Shown here: one piece after another, positions 8,201 to 15,912 of the stretch
How the letters are laid out: each line of letters opens with the position of its first letter
How positions within the stretch are numbered: position 1 is the stretch's first letter
DNA from: a virus
Length of the DNA: 52,095 nt
Strand: one strand, 5' to 3'
IMG/VR virus record: IMGVR_UViG_3300040801_001066
Location: 1 to 52,095 of that record
The notes under the pieces: model-generated
The model's input: only the letters and a program-made list of their open reading frames with translations
Databases searched by the model: none
What the model was told of the DNA's origin: nothing
Translations under genes and position numbers: made by a program

Positions 8201-9697
8201 ACAGAAGCTGGTACTTATTACAGATTTACCTTTAGTTCAGATGGTAAGAAGATTTGGGCAAATAACTATAACAATAGGATTGTTTATCAGTATAGTTTGT
8301 CTGTTGCTTTTGATATAACTTCAGCCACCTACGATTCAGTTACTTATGACTATTCTTCAATAGATAGTGGTACATGCTATCCGTTTGATGTTTCTCCAGA
8401 TGGTCACTATTTTTACTATTGGTCACCTGATGACTACAAACTTAATCAGATTTCTATGCTGTCCTCAGTTGTTAATGCTTATTCCGAAACCGATTCGGGA
8501 TTTACACCAGGACACCCATTTGCTTCTGATACAGAGATTACATATTCATATACAGCGACAAGTCTTACAGAAGATACATACTATTGGAGAGTAAGAGCTA
8601 TAGCACCTCTAGGTAGCAATGTTTGGGGAAATTGGACTGCGGATAGACCTTTTACTATACAAATAATAAGCAAGTCTATTACAGCGAAGTCAGCAATAAA
8701 AAGAACAACAAGTAGAACTTCAACAAGTAAGGCTAGGATTAAAAATACTGGTATTACTAAAACTTTGAGTGCTAAGGCTAGTATTCTTATTCCTTTTTCA
8801 ACAGAAACTAAAACAGCAACATCTAGAGCTAGAGTACAGTTTACTAGAGATAAAACATCTCAGGCTAGGTCTAGGATTAAACATATTGATTTGTCAAATT
8901 ATTCACAGGCTAAATCAAGAATACTTAGTATAAAAACTAAGACAGCGACAACTAAGGCTAGAATTAAACAGATTGATTTGTCAAATTATTCAGAAGCTAA
9001 AGCCAGAGTTAAAAATACTGGTGTTATTAAAACTTTAAGTTCCAAGTCTAGAATTAAGATTGTTAATGTAGAGAAAACAATAACAGCAAGAGGAAGAATA
9101 CAATTTACTAGGGATAAGACTGCTACAAGTAAGGCTAGGATAAATGTTATACAGACAGAAACAGCTAGTGCTAAGTCTAGAATAAAAAATACTTTTGATA
9201 AATCTGCCACAACTAAGTCAAGAATTAAAGTTATTGATGTAACTAAAACACTATCATCTAAAGCTAGAGTTCAGAAGTTATTTGAAAAGACAGCAACAGC
9301 TAAAGCGAACATTTTAGTAGAGTACACAAAGACAGCAACAGCTAAGGCTAATATATTTGTTCCTAGAGTAGCTAAGGTTGAATTAGTATCTCCGACACAC
9401 GAGTCAAGCGGTGGTTTGCCTGTCATTTTTATATGGGAGATTCCTAGAACAAGAGATGGTGAGAATGTCCACTTTGTTATTCAAGTTGATGATACTGATG
9501 ACACATTTTCAAATATAGAATTGGAACAAAAGTCTTGGTTAAGTCAAGCTAACATTGAGTATTGGGATGGTGATAGTTGGGAGGCATTTCCGTCTAATGG
9601 TGTTTCTCAAACTTATGTTGGAAATCAGGTCAGACTTACTGTATCAAGTTTAGAAGCCTCTGATAAATGGTGGAGAGTAAGGGGGTGCATAGTCTAA
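5240..9697 (+). CDS. multidomain tail fibre / adhesin with KARI repeats
   Basis: A 1485-residue, Gly/Ser/Thr-rich beta protein with an AGGAG site. Domains in order: a 'RYWIGGSGSWTDTAHWS' module (residues 1-55) and a diverged second copy 'RYWVGNGGNWDDTSHWS' (about 256-305), each followed by beta-helix-like sequence; one isolated KARI unit near 581; a jelly-roll-like domain (about 595-770); an isolated half KARI unit; an Ig/Fn3-like domain (780-830); a beta-propeller-like stretch with repeated 'DGK.lfV....', 'QYSLSTPWDISTLSY' blades (830-1080); a second Fn3-like domain; sixteen KARI repeats (1143-1376); a C-terminal Fn3-like domain ending 'DKWWRVRG'. No enzyme motif was seen. It follows a terminator and abuts the next fibre gene by one base. 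Most likely a host-binding virion fibre. Confidence 0.8.
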   Translation: MANRYWIGGSGSWTDTAHWSDTSNGSGGFSAPGTSDTAYFDANSGSGTVTLNQQSVGSIDSTGASGLTLSGSSWLFVYGTTMDLSGVTWTHTGYFAFRGGGTVELTCGGNTFGSTETRLYDSTTLKLMDKFRVVTFNFTAGTLNPNGQEVEIVVGGGVSNLNGANSFYDLTITGSTAKTGSCNIYASITVSNTFTATGNSNRLLVVGPTESAATITAATVSLTNVDFRYITGAGTGTWSGTSVGNAGGNTDITFTSAVTRYWVGNGGNWDDTSHWSDSSGGSSGSSVPLVHDTVVFDSNSITTTGQTIALDTMRVPDLDFSGLANSTALSGVVYVYGGECDFTNCTGSINLEIWNYSNTSEIDFGGLTSLSGFNLYGTTSSLLTSQSDVPIITSGGNFYRPFDLNHYDFYSSSGYTTFASSFYCRDGTLTFSGTGTIIGNGGGLVGGGTAYFVISDTSGGSKWCNFSGMDGHTLTITGNNVYIRGTNTWNTIAVNTAGLGTGVRFDNPQTCANFTTNGSSGNLARVFGGSLTKTGDVVDVDYMNISGVTGNPDKTWFVGANSTDGGSNTMIYFYGPPVEQEKTCTAKARIKQTITVSGSGLVDSYSETNKDLDLAMLNYSTYLTKVGQSFTGNGGTLSSCKFYMKQSGSGVSGTYYARLYAHSGTYGTSSLPTGDALAISDGFDVSTLTGTLQLIEFTFSGANKVTLENGTKYVITFEFDSGTTGAYIVIGCDNSSPTHSGNLSNVTYVGGSWAAFSSRDLIFYVYYESSGISAKANIGSPPTVTLGTPADSATVNDSTPDFTFTGTDENSDDVEYNIEIFKKDLSYSTFVRDKLISEDSSVRGLAFSTDGTKMFVSGLTNPESLYQYSLSTPWDISTLSYDSKSFDPSTYVSLPWEIFFSDDGNNLYISDTSSAKINQFSLGTAWDITTTTYVGYYGISNVRSAYLTSDGKTLFVNSANQDTIRKFTLGTDYDISTASYDFVSKALTEAGTYYRFTFSSDGKKIWANNYNNRIVYQYSLSVAFDITSATYDSVTYDYSSIDSGTCYPFDVSPDGHYFYYWSPDDYKLNQISMLSSVVNAYSETDSGFTPGHPFASDTEITYSYTATSLTEDTYYWRVRAIAPLGSNVWGNWTADRPFTIQIISKSITAKSAIKRTTSRTSTSKARIKNTGITKTLSAKASILIPFSTETKTATSRARVQFTRDKTSQARSRIKHIDLSNYSQAKSRILSIKTKTATTKARIKQIDLSNYSEAKARVKNTGVIKTLSSKSRIKIVNVEKTITARGRIQFTRDKTATSKARINVIQTETASAKSRIKNTFDKSATTKSRIKVIDVTKTLSSKARVQKLFEKTATAKANILVEYTKTATAKANIFVPRVAKVELVSPTHESSGGLPVIFIWEIPRTRDGENVHFVIQVDDTDDTFSNIELEQKSWLSQANIEYWDGDSWEAFPSNGVSQTYVGNQVRLTVSSLEASDKWWRVRGCIV
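8668..9366 (+). repeat. KARI repeat block 1 (about 16 units)
   Basis: In-frame tandem units of mostly 14 codons, consensus K-T/S-x-T/S-A/S-K-A/S-R-I followed by four to seven variable residues. Units are diverged at both DNA and protein level, so this is an old repeat rather than a recent slippage array. Confidence 0.85.
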
Positions 9698-9698
9698 T

Positions 9699-12600
9699 AT
9701 GGCACAATATTTAAGACCAATATCACCAGATATAAGTACAGGGAATTGGACAGCAACTCCCTTGTATGCGAAATTGGATGAAACCACTTACTCTGATGCT
9801 GATTATGTAGAGTCTGGTAAAAATGCTACTAATGATATTTTTGAGGTTACACTTTCAAGTGCAACGGACCCTGGAGTTGGTACTGGTCATGTTTTAAGAA
9901 CAAGACTTGGTGGTACTAAGTCAAACAATGCTTCATTTGTTGTTTCACTTGTTGAAGATGTTAGTGGAACACCTACAGTAAGGGCTTCATTTACCCACGA
10001 CCTAACACCATCTGGATTTACACAATACAACGATTCTTTAAGTGAAGCACAGGCTAACAGTATTACTAACTATGCTAATTTAAGTGTTCAAGTAAATGGT
10101 AGTGCTACTGCTAATGCTTATGCAAGATGTTCTTGGATTGAATTTGAAGTTCCTAATGCTGCAACTACTTATACAAAGACCTCAACAGCTAAGGCGAGAA
10201 TACAACAAACAAGAACAAAGACCTCAACAGCGAAAGCTAGTCTAAAGAAAGAAGTAACTAAAACTGCTACAGCAAAAGCTAAGATTATGTTTGTTAGAGA
10301 AAAGTCTTTAACAGCAAGGGCTAGGTTAGAAAAACTATTTGAAAAAACAGCACAAGCTAAAGCAGATATTTTGGCTATAGTTAGTAAGACTCTAACATCT
10401 AAAGCAAGGGTTGAAAAAACTATAGAAAAATCACTTACCTCAAAAGCTAGAATACTAAAAGAAATTAGTGCTACTTTAACTGCTAAGGCGAGAGTAAGTA
10501 AAACTTTTAATAAAACCCTAACAGCTAGAGGTGATATTAAGAAAGAAGTAAGTAAGTCATCTGATTCAAAAGCTAGAATACAGAAAACTATTACAAAATC
10601 CCTATCGTCTAAAGCAAGACTTGAAAAATTGTTTGAAAAAACCTCAATAGCTAAAGCTAGAATTAAGACTATAGGAATTGAAGAAACACTTACAGCGAAG
10701 GCTAGGGTAGAGAAAACCATAGATAAGACAGCACAGGCTAAAGCGAACATTGAGTTACAGGTATCTACTATCACCAAGACAGCTACAGCTAAGGCAGATA
10801 TATTTAAGTCTTTTGAAAAATCCTTAACAGCTAAGGCTAGATTGTTAAAGGAAATTACTAAGTCAGCCACAGCAAAAGCAAACATTCTTTTACTAGCTAG
10901 TAAGACTATACAAGCCAAGTCTTTAATATCTATATGCGGTGAGTGGTCTGATATTTGGAAATATACCAATTTAGGTGGGACATTTAATAAAACTTGTACA
11001 GCCAAGGCAAGAATACAGAAATTAGGAGAGAAAACTGCTCAAGCTAAGTCCAGAATTAAGAGTACTGGTGAAACTGTTAGTTTAAGTGCTAAAACTAGGA
11101 TAAAACAGGAGTCGGTTGAAAAAACTGCTTCCTCTAAGGCTCGTATAGAGATTATTTCGGAAAAAACAATATCTACCCTTACAAGGATAAAGAAAGTCAA
11201 CCTAGAGGCTTCTGTGACCTCTAAAGCCAACATTAAAAATACTATAGAAAAAAACATCACTTCAAGGGCTAGAATTGAAAAGACCGTAGTAAAATCTATT
11301 AGTTCGTTGGCAGACATATTCAAAGCTGATAACACTAAAACTCTAAGTGCAAAATCTAGAATTGAGAAACTAATTGAAAAATCTTTAAGTGCTAAATCTA
11401 GGATTGAAAAGTTATTTGAAAAAACTATTCAGGCAAAGTCAAGGGTTGAAAAATCATTTGAAAAATCATCTGATGTTAAGGCTAGGATTAAAAGTACAGG
11501 TGAAACTGTATCTCTAAGTGCAAAGTCGGATATAAAGAAAACACAGGAAGAAACTCTAACTGCTAAATCAAGAATTGAAACCACAGAGAGTAAGAGTTCT
11601 GATGCTAGGGCTAGAATCCAATTATTATTAGAAAAATCTTTACAGGCTAAGGCTAGAATCAAAAAGTTATTTGAAAAATCTCTAACAGCAAGAGCTGACA
11701 TATTTAGGTCTTATGATAAATCTTTACAGGCTAAGGCTAGAGTTTTCGGAGGCTCTACTAAGTTTGCAGATGCAAGAGCTTCTATAAAGAACACTTTAGG
11801 AAAAACCCTAACTGCTAAGTCAAGGATTGAAAAGTCATTCTTAAATGATGTTAGTGCTAAAGCAAGGATTTTAGTAGTTAATGAGATTACATCTAGTGCT
11901 AAGGCAAACATAAAGGCTACTCTGGAAAAGACCTCTGATGTTAAGGCTAGAATAAAGGGTACTGGTGTTATTACCACTATTCAGTCAATGGCTGATATAG
12001 AAGTAACCACAGACAGAGATGTTCAGGCTAAATCTAGGATAGAAATTACTACAACCAAAGATTTAAGTGCTAGGGCAAGAATTGAAATCCTTGTAGAAAA
12101 AACTATCTCGGCTAAAGCTAGGATAGAGAGGACATTTGAAAAATTACTATCAGGAAAGTCAAGAATTGAGTTATTAGTTTCAAAGACATTGAGTGCTAAG
12201 GCTAGACTATTATTAGTAGTAAATCAGACAATATCTGCTAAGTCGGATATAAAGGCAACGATAGATAAAACTATTCAGGCTAGAGCAAACTTAGTAAATT
12301 ACTTAAGTAAAATAGCTACAGCTAAAGCCAGAATAAAGAGTAGTGGGGTAGTGAAAACCATTTCAGCCAGGGCTGATGTAAAAGCAGAGCAGATTAAGAC
12401 TATACAGGCAAAATCAGATATAGAAATTACTAGCCAGAAAAGTATTAGTGCTAGGGCAACCATTAAGTTTGTTTCAACCACTACTATAGAGGCTAGGGCT
12501 AGAATAAAGGAAACTTTTGAAAATACCATTCAGTCAAGGTCTAGGATTTTAGTAATATCTGATAAAATTATTCAAGCTAAGGCTAGAATTGTCTTTGTAT

Positions 12601-12830
12601 CTACCAAGGATATACAGGCAAAAGCTACCATTAAGCTGATAGGGATAATAAAAACCATTAGTGGAAAGGCAAGTATAGGTTTAAGACCTAAGAGATGGAA
12701 AAGAATGAGATATGGTAGGGCTATAGTTGAAGAGATATTCCTAAGTAAAGGCAAAAAGACAGATGTGGTTGATGAGGAAACCTTTGTAAATAAAGGAAAA
12801 AAGGTAGATAAAGTTAATGAAGATTGGTAG
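9699..12830 (+). CDS. giant KARI-repeat fibre protein
   Basis: A 1043-residue protein starting one base after the preceding fibre gene, so coupled to it. The first ~155 residues form a beta-rich domain ('NWTATPLYAKLDE...GVGTGHVLRTRLGG') resembling fibre domains of environmental phages. Residues ~156-998 are 58 tandem units, mostly of 14 residues, such as 'EKSLTAKARIEKLF'; I counted them by eye. Unit 18 is interrupted by a short insert containing 'GEWSDIWKYTNLGG'. The last ~45 residues are basic and contain a duplicated 'F.nKGKK.D.V.E' motif. No membrane or catalytic motif. Fourteen residues are two heptads, so a coiled coil is possible, but the alternating polar/hydrophobic pattern also suits a beta fibre. 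Likely a long virion shaft or spacer. Confidence 0.8.
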   Translation: MAQYLRPISPDISTGNWTATPLYAKLDETTYSDADYVESGKNATNDIFEVTLSSATDPGVGTGHVLRTRLGGTKSNNASFVVSLVEDVSGTPTVRASFTHDLTPSGFTQYNDSLSEAQANSITNYANLSVQVNGSATANAYARCSWIEFEVPNAATTYTKTSTAKARIQQTRTKTSTAKASLKKEVTKTATAKAKIMFVREKSLTARARLEKLFEKTAQAKADILAIVSKTLTSKARVEKTIEKSLTSKARILKEISATLTAKARVSKTFNKTLTARGDIKKEVSKSSDSKARIQKTITKSLSSKARLEKLFEKTSIAKARIKTIGIEETLTAKARVEKTIDKTAQAKANIELQVSTITKTATAKADIFKSFEKSLTAKARLLKEITKSATAKANILLLASKTIQAKSLISICGEWSDIWKYTNLGGTFNKTCTAKARIQKLGEKTAQAKSRIKSTGETVSLSAKTRIKQESVEKTASSKARIEIISEKTISTLTRIKKVNLEASVTSKANIKNTIEKNITSRARIEKTVVKSISSLADIFKADNTKTLSAKSRIEKLIEKSLSAKSRIEKLFEKTIQAKSRVEKSFEKSSDVKARIKSTGETVSLSAKSDIKKTQEETLTAKSRIETTESKSSDARARIQLLLEKSLQAKARIKKLFEKSLTARADIFRSYDKSLQAKARVFGGSTKFADARASIKNTLGKTLTAKSRIEKSFLNDVSAKARILVVNEITSSAKANIKATLEKTSDVKARIKGTGVITTIQSMADIEVTTDRDVQAKSRIEITTTKDLSARARIEILVEKTISAKARIERTFEKLLSGKSRIELLVSKTLSAKARLLLVVNQTISAKSDIKATIDKTIQARANLVNYLSKIATAKARIKSSGVVKTISARADVKAEQIKTIQAKSDIEITSQKSISARATIKFVSTTTIEARARIKETFENTIQSRSRILVISDKIIQAKARIVFVSTKDIQAKATIKLIGIIKTISGKASIGLRPKRWKRMRYGRAIVEEIFLSKGKKTDVVDEETFVNKGKKVDKVNEDW
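10165..12690 (+). repeat. KARI repeat block 2 (about 58 units)
   Basis: About 2.5 kb of tandem 42-base coding units within the fibre gene at 9699. Units share [E/S/T/D]K[T/S]x[T/S/Q]AK[A/S][R/D/N]I. The purine-rich coding strand leaves several long spurious open frames on the opposite strand. Confidence 0.9.
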
Positions 12831-12866
12831 AGAAATGTATAAAATTGTAGTAAAATAGGAGTAATA

Positions 12867-13433
12867 ATGGCTTACACTAATTTAGAATTATTGAGAAAAG
12901 AATTAGCAGACCCCTACAAATCAGCTTTTGACCAAAACTCTGGTGATGGGGAAACTACTGTATTCAAGTTATCTCATAAAAATGTTAAGGCTGGTAGTTA
13001 TTCTGTTTATGTTGGTAATGACGAGCAGACAGAAACTACAGAGTATTCTATAGATAGAGAAGAGGGAATAATTACTTTCGTTACAGCACCGACAAGTGGT
13101 GTGGAAATTAAGGTTGAGTATATATTTTCAGCTTTTAGTGATGAGGAATTGACTGAGTTTCTAAGTTTGGAAAATAATAACATTTCCAAGACCTTAGTCA
13201 GATGTATAGATATTCTCTTAATGGATGCTGCTAGAAGGTTTGACTATTCTGTTGGAAGAGCAGACTTAAAGCCCTCACAGGTTTTTGATAATTTGCTTAG
13301 ACTTAGAAGTATTCTTTCAAATAAATCTAGGCAAGGTTCTGGAATATCAGAAATATCTTTAGTTGAGAGAACTAGCAGATTTTATGAGGATACTAATGAA
13401 CAGTCTACTGATTTAAGCAGAGCTGATAGATAG
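12867..13433 (+). CDS. head-tail connector / adaptor protein (gp6-like)
   Basis: A 188-residue protein with an AGGAG site. An N-terminal beta module (residues ~15-80, ending 'VEIKVEYIFSAFSD') is followed by a helical part 'DEELTEFLSL...LVRCIDILLMDAARRFDYSVG', the signature of phage gp6/gp15-type adaptors that bind under the portal. It begins the standard neck-tail gene order (adaptor, stopper, gp10, terminator, tube). Thirty-six bases of AT-rich spacer follow the fibre gene, containing GTATAAAATT, a possible weak -10. Confidence 0.75.
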   Translation: MAYTNLELLRKELADPYKSAFDQNSGDGETTVFKLSHKNVKAGSYSVYVGNDEQTETTEYSIDREEGIITFVTAPTSGVEIKVEYIFSAFSDEELTEFLSLENNNISKTLVRCIDILLMDAARRFDYSVGRADLKPSQVFDNLLRLRSILSNKSRQGSGISEISLVERTSRFYEDTNEQSTDLSRADR

Positions 13434-13440
13434 GAGTTAT

Positions 13441-13818
13441 ATGTCAAGATTTGAAGATTTTGTCTATTTTAAGGACAACCAAATTGAAGATTTGAATGCT
13501 ATTTTAGAGCATAGAGGTGTGACTGTTGACATATACAGACCTGTAGCTGGTTCAAAGCCTGGTTTTTCAAGTGAACTTGGAGAGCCTACTAGGTTAGCTA
13601 GAATACTGGCTTATATTTCAAGCAATGCTGTACCAACCCAAGTAGGTAGAGCTGATATGAGAGCTAACTTACAAGAGTATGTTGGTCTTACTAATTATGC
13701 AGATTGTAGAATTAGCGATATTTGGAAAGACCCGAGTGGTGATGAGTATAAGGTCAGAGCGGTGTTAAAGGAATTAGATAGCAGTATAGTCCAAGTTGAT
13801 TTGGAGAAAATAGAATGA
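13441..13818 (+). CDS. probable head-tail stopper protein
   Basis: A 125-residue, beta-rich protein in the usual place of the head-completion/stopper protein, between adaptor and gp10-like gene. Typical elements are 'VTVDIYRPV', 'ILAYISSNAVPTQVGRADMRAN' and a final 'WKDPSGDEYKVRAVLKELDSSIVQVDLEKIE' barrel-strand region. The start follows a TAGGAG site at close spacing. Its last four bases overlap the next ATG. The call rests mainly on order and length. Confidence 0.65.
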   Translation: MSRFEDFVYFKDNQIEDLNAILEHRGVTVDIYRPVAGSKPGFSSELGEPTRLARILAYISSNAVPTQVGRADMRANLQEYVGLTNYADCRISDIWKDPSGDEYKVRAVLKELDSSIVQVDLEKIE

Positions 13819-14177
13819 AGACTATGACTATACAATTTGTTAAGGATGAGATTTCCGAGAGTCTTAGAAGGCTTGATAGTAAGTCTAAAACCATAGCTCA
13901 AGAAGCAGTTTCAGCTTGTTTGGCAGAGGCAGAAAAGGATGCAAAAAGAAATGCACCCTGGACTGACAGGACAGGTAATGCCAGAAGAAGTATTACTGGT
14001 ACTAGGGCTGTTGTTGAAGGTCACGAGGCTTATGGTTATTTGTACATAGGAGTTTACTATGGTGTTTTCTTAGAGTTATGTAATCAAGGTAGGTTTAGGA
14101 TTATATTTCCTACACTAGAGATTGCAGCTACTAAGTTACCCCAATGGGTGAGGTGGAGTTATGCGAGGCACAAATGA
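13815..14177 (+). CDS. HK97 gp10-like tail completion protein
   Basis: A 120-residue protein starting in an ATGA overlap. It has the gp10 pattern: N-terminal helix rich in charged residues, then 'AKRNAPWTDRTGNARRSITG', the hallmark 'aPvdTGnLRrSI' motif, followed by 'YGYLYIGVYYGVFLELCNQGR' strands split by a Tyr-rich turn, and a short C-terminal helix. Family members sit at the neck or tail-completion interface. The next gene overlaps its end by 17 bases. Confidence 0.85.
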   Translation: MKTMTIQFVKDEISESLRRLDSKSKTIAQEAVSACLAEAEKDAKRNAPWTDRTGNARRSITGTRAVVEGHEAYGYLYIGVYYGVFLELCNQGRFRIIFPTLEIAATKLPQWVRWSYARHK

Positions 14178-14595
14178 AGCAATTTACAATTTATTAGTAG
14201 CTGATACAACATTAGTTAATATGTTGGCTAGTAACAAGCCATATTACAATACTAGTGGTGTTTCTAGTAAATCTAATAGTATAATACCAGCAGATGTAGC
14301 TGATAGAAAACTAAATGTACCTATAGTGATAATTCAGGAAGGTAATGAGTTGTCCATAGGAACCAATTTGGTTAGTGAAACAATTTACATAAGATGCTAC
14401 AATGATGTAGATAAAAGTTATTTTGATATAAATAGAGTGTTAGATAGAGTCAGGACATTATTACATGATGCTCAACTTAATATAAGCGATAAAGTCGCAG
14501 TAAGGGTGGAATGGGAAGCCACTCTTGGAGGATTGGTAGATGAGTCGCTTAACCTTAAGTTCAAAGAGTCAAGATTTAGAGTCTTGGTTTTGTAA
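14161..14595 (+). CDS. tail terminator protein
   Basis: A 144-residue alpha/beta protein placed directly between gp10-like and tail-tube genes. The opening 'NEAIYNLLVADTTLVNML' and the middle 'PIVIIQEGNELSIG..LVSETIYIRCYND' followed by helix and final strand match the usual fold order of tail terminators (DUF3168/gpU-like). These proteins cap the growing tail tube and join it to the head. It overlaps the previous gene by 17 bases. Confidence 0.75.
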   Translation: MRGTNEAIYNLLVADTTLVNMLASNKPYYNTSGVSSKSNSIIPADVADRKLNVPIVIIQEGNELSIGTNLVSETIYIRCYNDVDKSYFDINRVLDRVRTLLHDAQLNISDKVAVRVEWEATLGGLVDESLNLKFKESRFRVLVL

Positions 14596-14615
14596 TTAGT
14601 TCAAGGAGGATTGTT

Positions 14616-15146
14616 ATGCCAATATCATTAAATCATTATGGCGCTGGTCTGAAAAACGGAACAGTAAAAATAGCCGATGGTAATACCTATGATATAGCAG
14701 CAATAGTAACAGCAGAGGGTGACCCCCAAGTTGATGATATTCAAGTTAGTGGTGATGACGAAGTAAAGGCTTCTTTTTTCTATAACAGGAGAGAAGAAAT
14801 AACCTTAGCCGCTAATGGTCTTAGCTTTGATGTCATTCAGGCTATTACAGGTAATACTGTTAGCTCGTCTGCAGGTGGACTAGATGTTGCTTTAGGTACA
14901 GATAGCGAAAATAATCCACCTTTTGTTGAGATAAAGGCTGATACTACAGCCAAAGATGATGATGGTACGAATGTTACCATTTATAAGACTTGGCACAAAG
15001 TTCAGATTAACTCTATAAAGGTGAGTCAGTCACAGGGAAGCGAATTCAGTCTTGAAATGACTGGGACAGCATACCAGACAGACGAAGATATAGAGGGTAA
15101 TGCACTTGGTTCAAAGAGGATTACTACTCTAGAAGTATCGTATTAA
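14616..15146 (+). CDS. major tail tube protein
   Basis: A 176-residue, beta-rich acidic protein with a strong AAGGAGG site, as expected for an abundant product. It contains a sandwich-like pattern, 'NRREEITLAANGLSFDVIQAITG' split by turns, and a C-terminal 'GSEFSLEMTGTAYQTDED'. It lies between the tail terminator and the tail-assembly chaperones, the usual slot of the tube protein. No Ig-like extra domain is seen. Confidence 0.8.
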   Translation: MPISLNHYGAGLKNGTVKIADGNTYDIAAIVTAEGDPQVDDIQVSGDDEVKASFFYNRREEITLAANGLSFDVIQAITGNTVSSSAGGLDVALGTDSENNPPFVEIKADTTAKDDDGTNVTIYKTWHKVQINSIKVSQSQGSEFSLEMTGTAYQTDEDIEGNALGSKRITTLEVSY

Positions 15147-15163
15147 ATTAAAGAAGGGAGTTT

Positions 15164-15604
15164 ATGATGAGTAAGGAAATACCAGAAAGTCTAGAACTCA
15201 CTCCAGCGAGTGAAATAAAAAAATTAAGGGAAGAAAGGGAACAAGGAGTTCCTGTAAAACTTCCTAGTGGGATAATTGTTTCAATAAGGAAACCTAACTT
15301 AAGCAAACTTATTGAAAGTGGAGATATCCCAAGTGAACTATTGTCTATGGCTCTTGGAAAAGAGGGTATTGACTTAGGTCACTATGATGCAGATAGTGTT
15401 CAAAAAGGTATAAAGATGATGAACCTTATGGTTAAGCACTCTTTAGTTTCCCCCAAAGTTGTAGAAAATAATCCTAAAGAAGACGAGATTCTTGTAGATG
15501 ATTTATCAGAAGACGATAAAGCATTTATTGTAGGAGAAGCACAGTCGGAGGTTGGGAAGCTCAAATCCTTTCGTAAAGAACAGGGAAGTGAGAAGTCTAG
15601 TTGA
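15164..15604 (+). CDS. tail assembly chaperone (gpG-like)
   Basis: A 146-residue acidic, helical protein with an AAGGGAG site. 'GVPVKLPSGIIVSIRKPNLSKL' followed by helices is typical of proteins that coat the tape measure during tail assembly. It overlaps the next frame, which lacks a well-spaced start; this is the arrangement in which a ribosomal frameshift yields a longer G-T fusion. Confidence 0.75.
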   Translation: MMSKEIPESLELTPASEIKKLREEREQGVPVKLPSGIIVSIRKPNLSKLIESGDIPSELLSMALGKEGIDLGHYDADSVQKGIKMMNLMVKHSLVSPKVVENNPKEDEILVDDLSEDDKAFIVGEAQSEVGKLKSFRKEQGSEKSS

Positions 15605-15911
15605 CATTATTTGTAAGAGATATCCTAATAAAAAACCAAGCGACTACTTAGATATAGAAGATAAGTGGACAGCTTTTCAGATAGATTCAGCACTAGCATT
15701 CGCTGGTGAATACGAAGATAGAGAGTTTCAAATGACTTTAGTTGAAAGTATCAACGACCATTTAGTAAATGTTATGAGAGCTTTAGGTGCAAAGGTAAAA
15801 AGAAAACCTAAAAGAACAGAGGAAAGTAGTTTAGAGGGAAGACCTCTGAATGAAGTTCTAACATTATTAGGTGGCGCAGGTTCAGTAATAAAATACAGAA
15901 AGAAAGAATAA
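15552..15911 (+). CDS. second tail chaperone frame (gpT-like), probable frameshift product
   Basis: The frame is open from 15534 to 15911. The best in-frame initiator is TTG at 15552, but its GGAGG touches the start codon, so independent initiation is doubtful. The likely product is a fusion with the preceding chaperone, made by a +1 or -2 shift somewhere in 15534-15604. The translated part is helical ('PSDYLDIEDKWTAFQIDSAL'), consistent with the T segment that links the chaperone to the tape measure. The tape measure starts one base after its stop. The exact slip site is not obvious; CTC AAA TCC TTT C is one candidate. Confidence 0.65.
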   Translation: MGSSNPFVKNREVRSLVDIICKRYPNKKPSDYLDIEDKWTAFQIDSALAFAGEYEDREFQMTLVESINDHLVNVMRALGAKVKRKPKRTEESSLEGRPLNEVLTLLGGAGSVIKYRKKE

Positions 15912-15912
15912 A

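Noticed and set aside
10169-11977. Long open frames on the minus strand across the KARI repeat, up to 278 codons
   Set aside because: They result from the repeated codon pattern of the plus-strand gene, carry a simple 'ILALAVxV' shadow repeat, and have no ribosome binding sites.
10165-12690. A CRISPR-like array of ~42-base units
   Set aside because: Units are contiguous, diverged and in frame with a fibre gene; there are no unique spacers and no cas genes.
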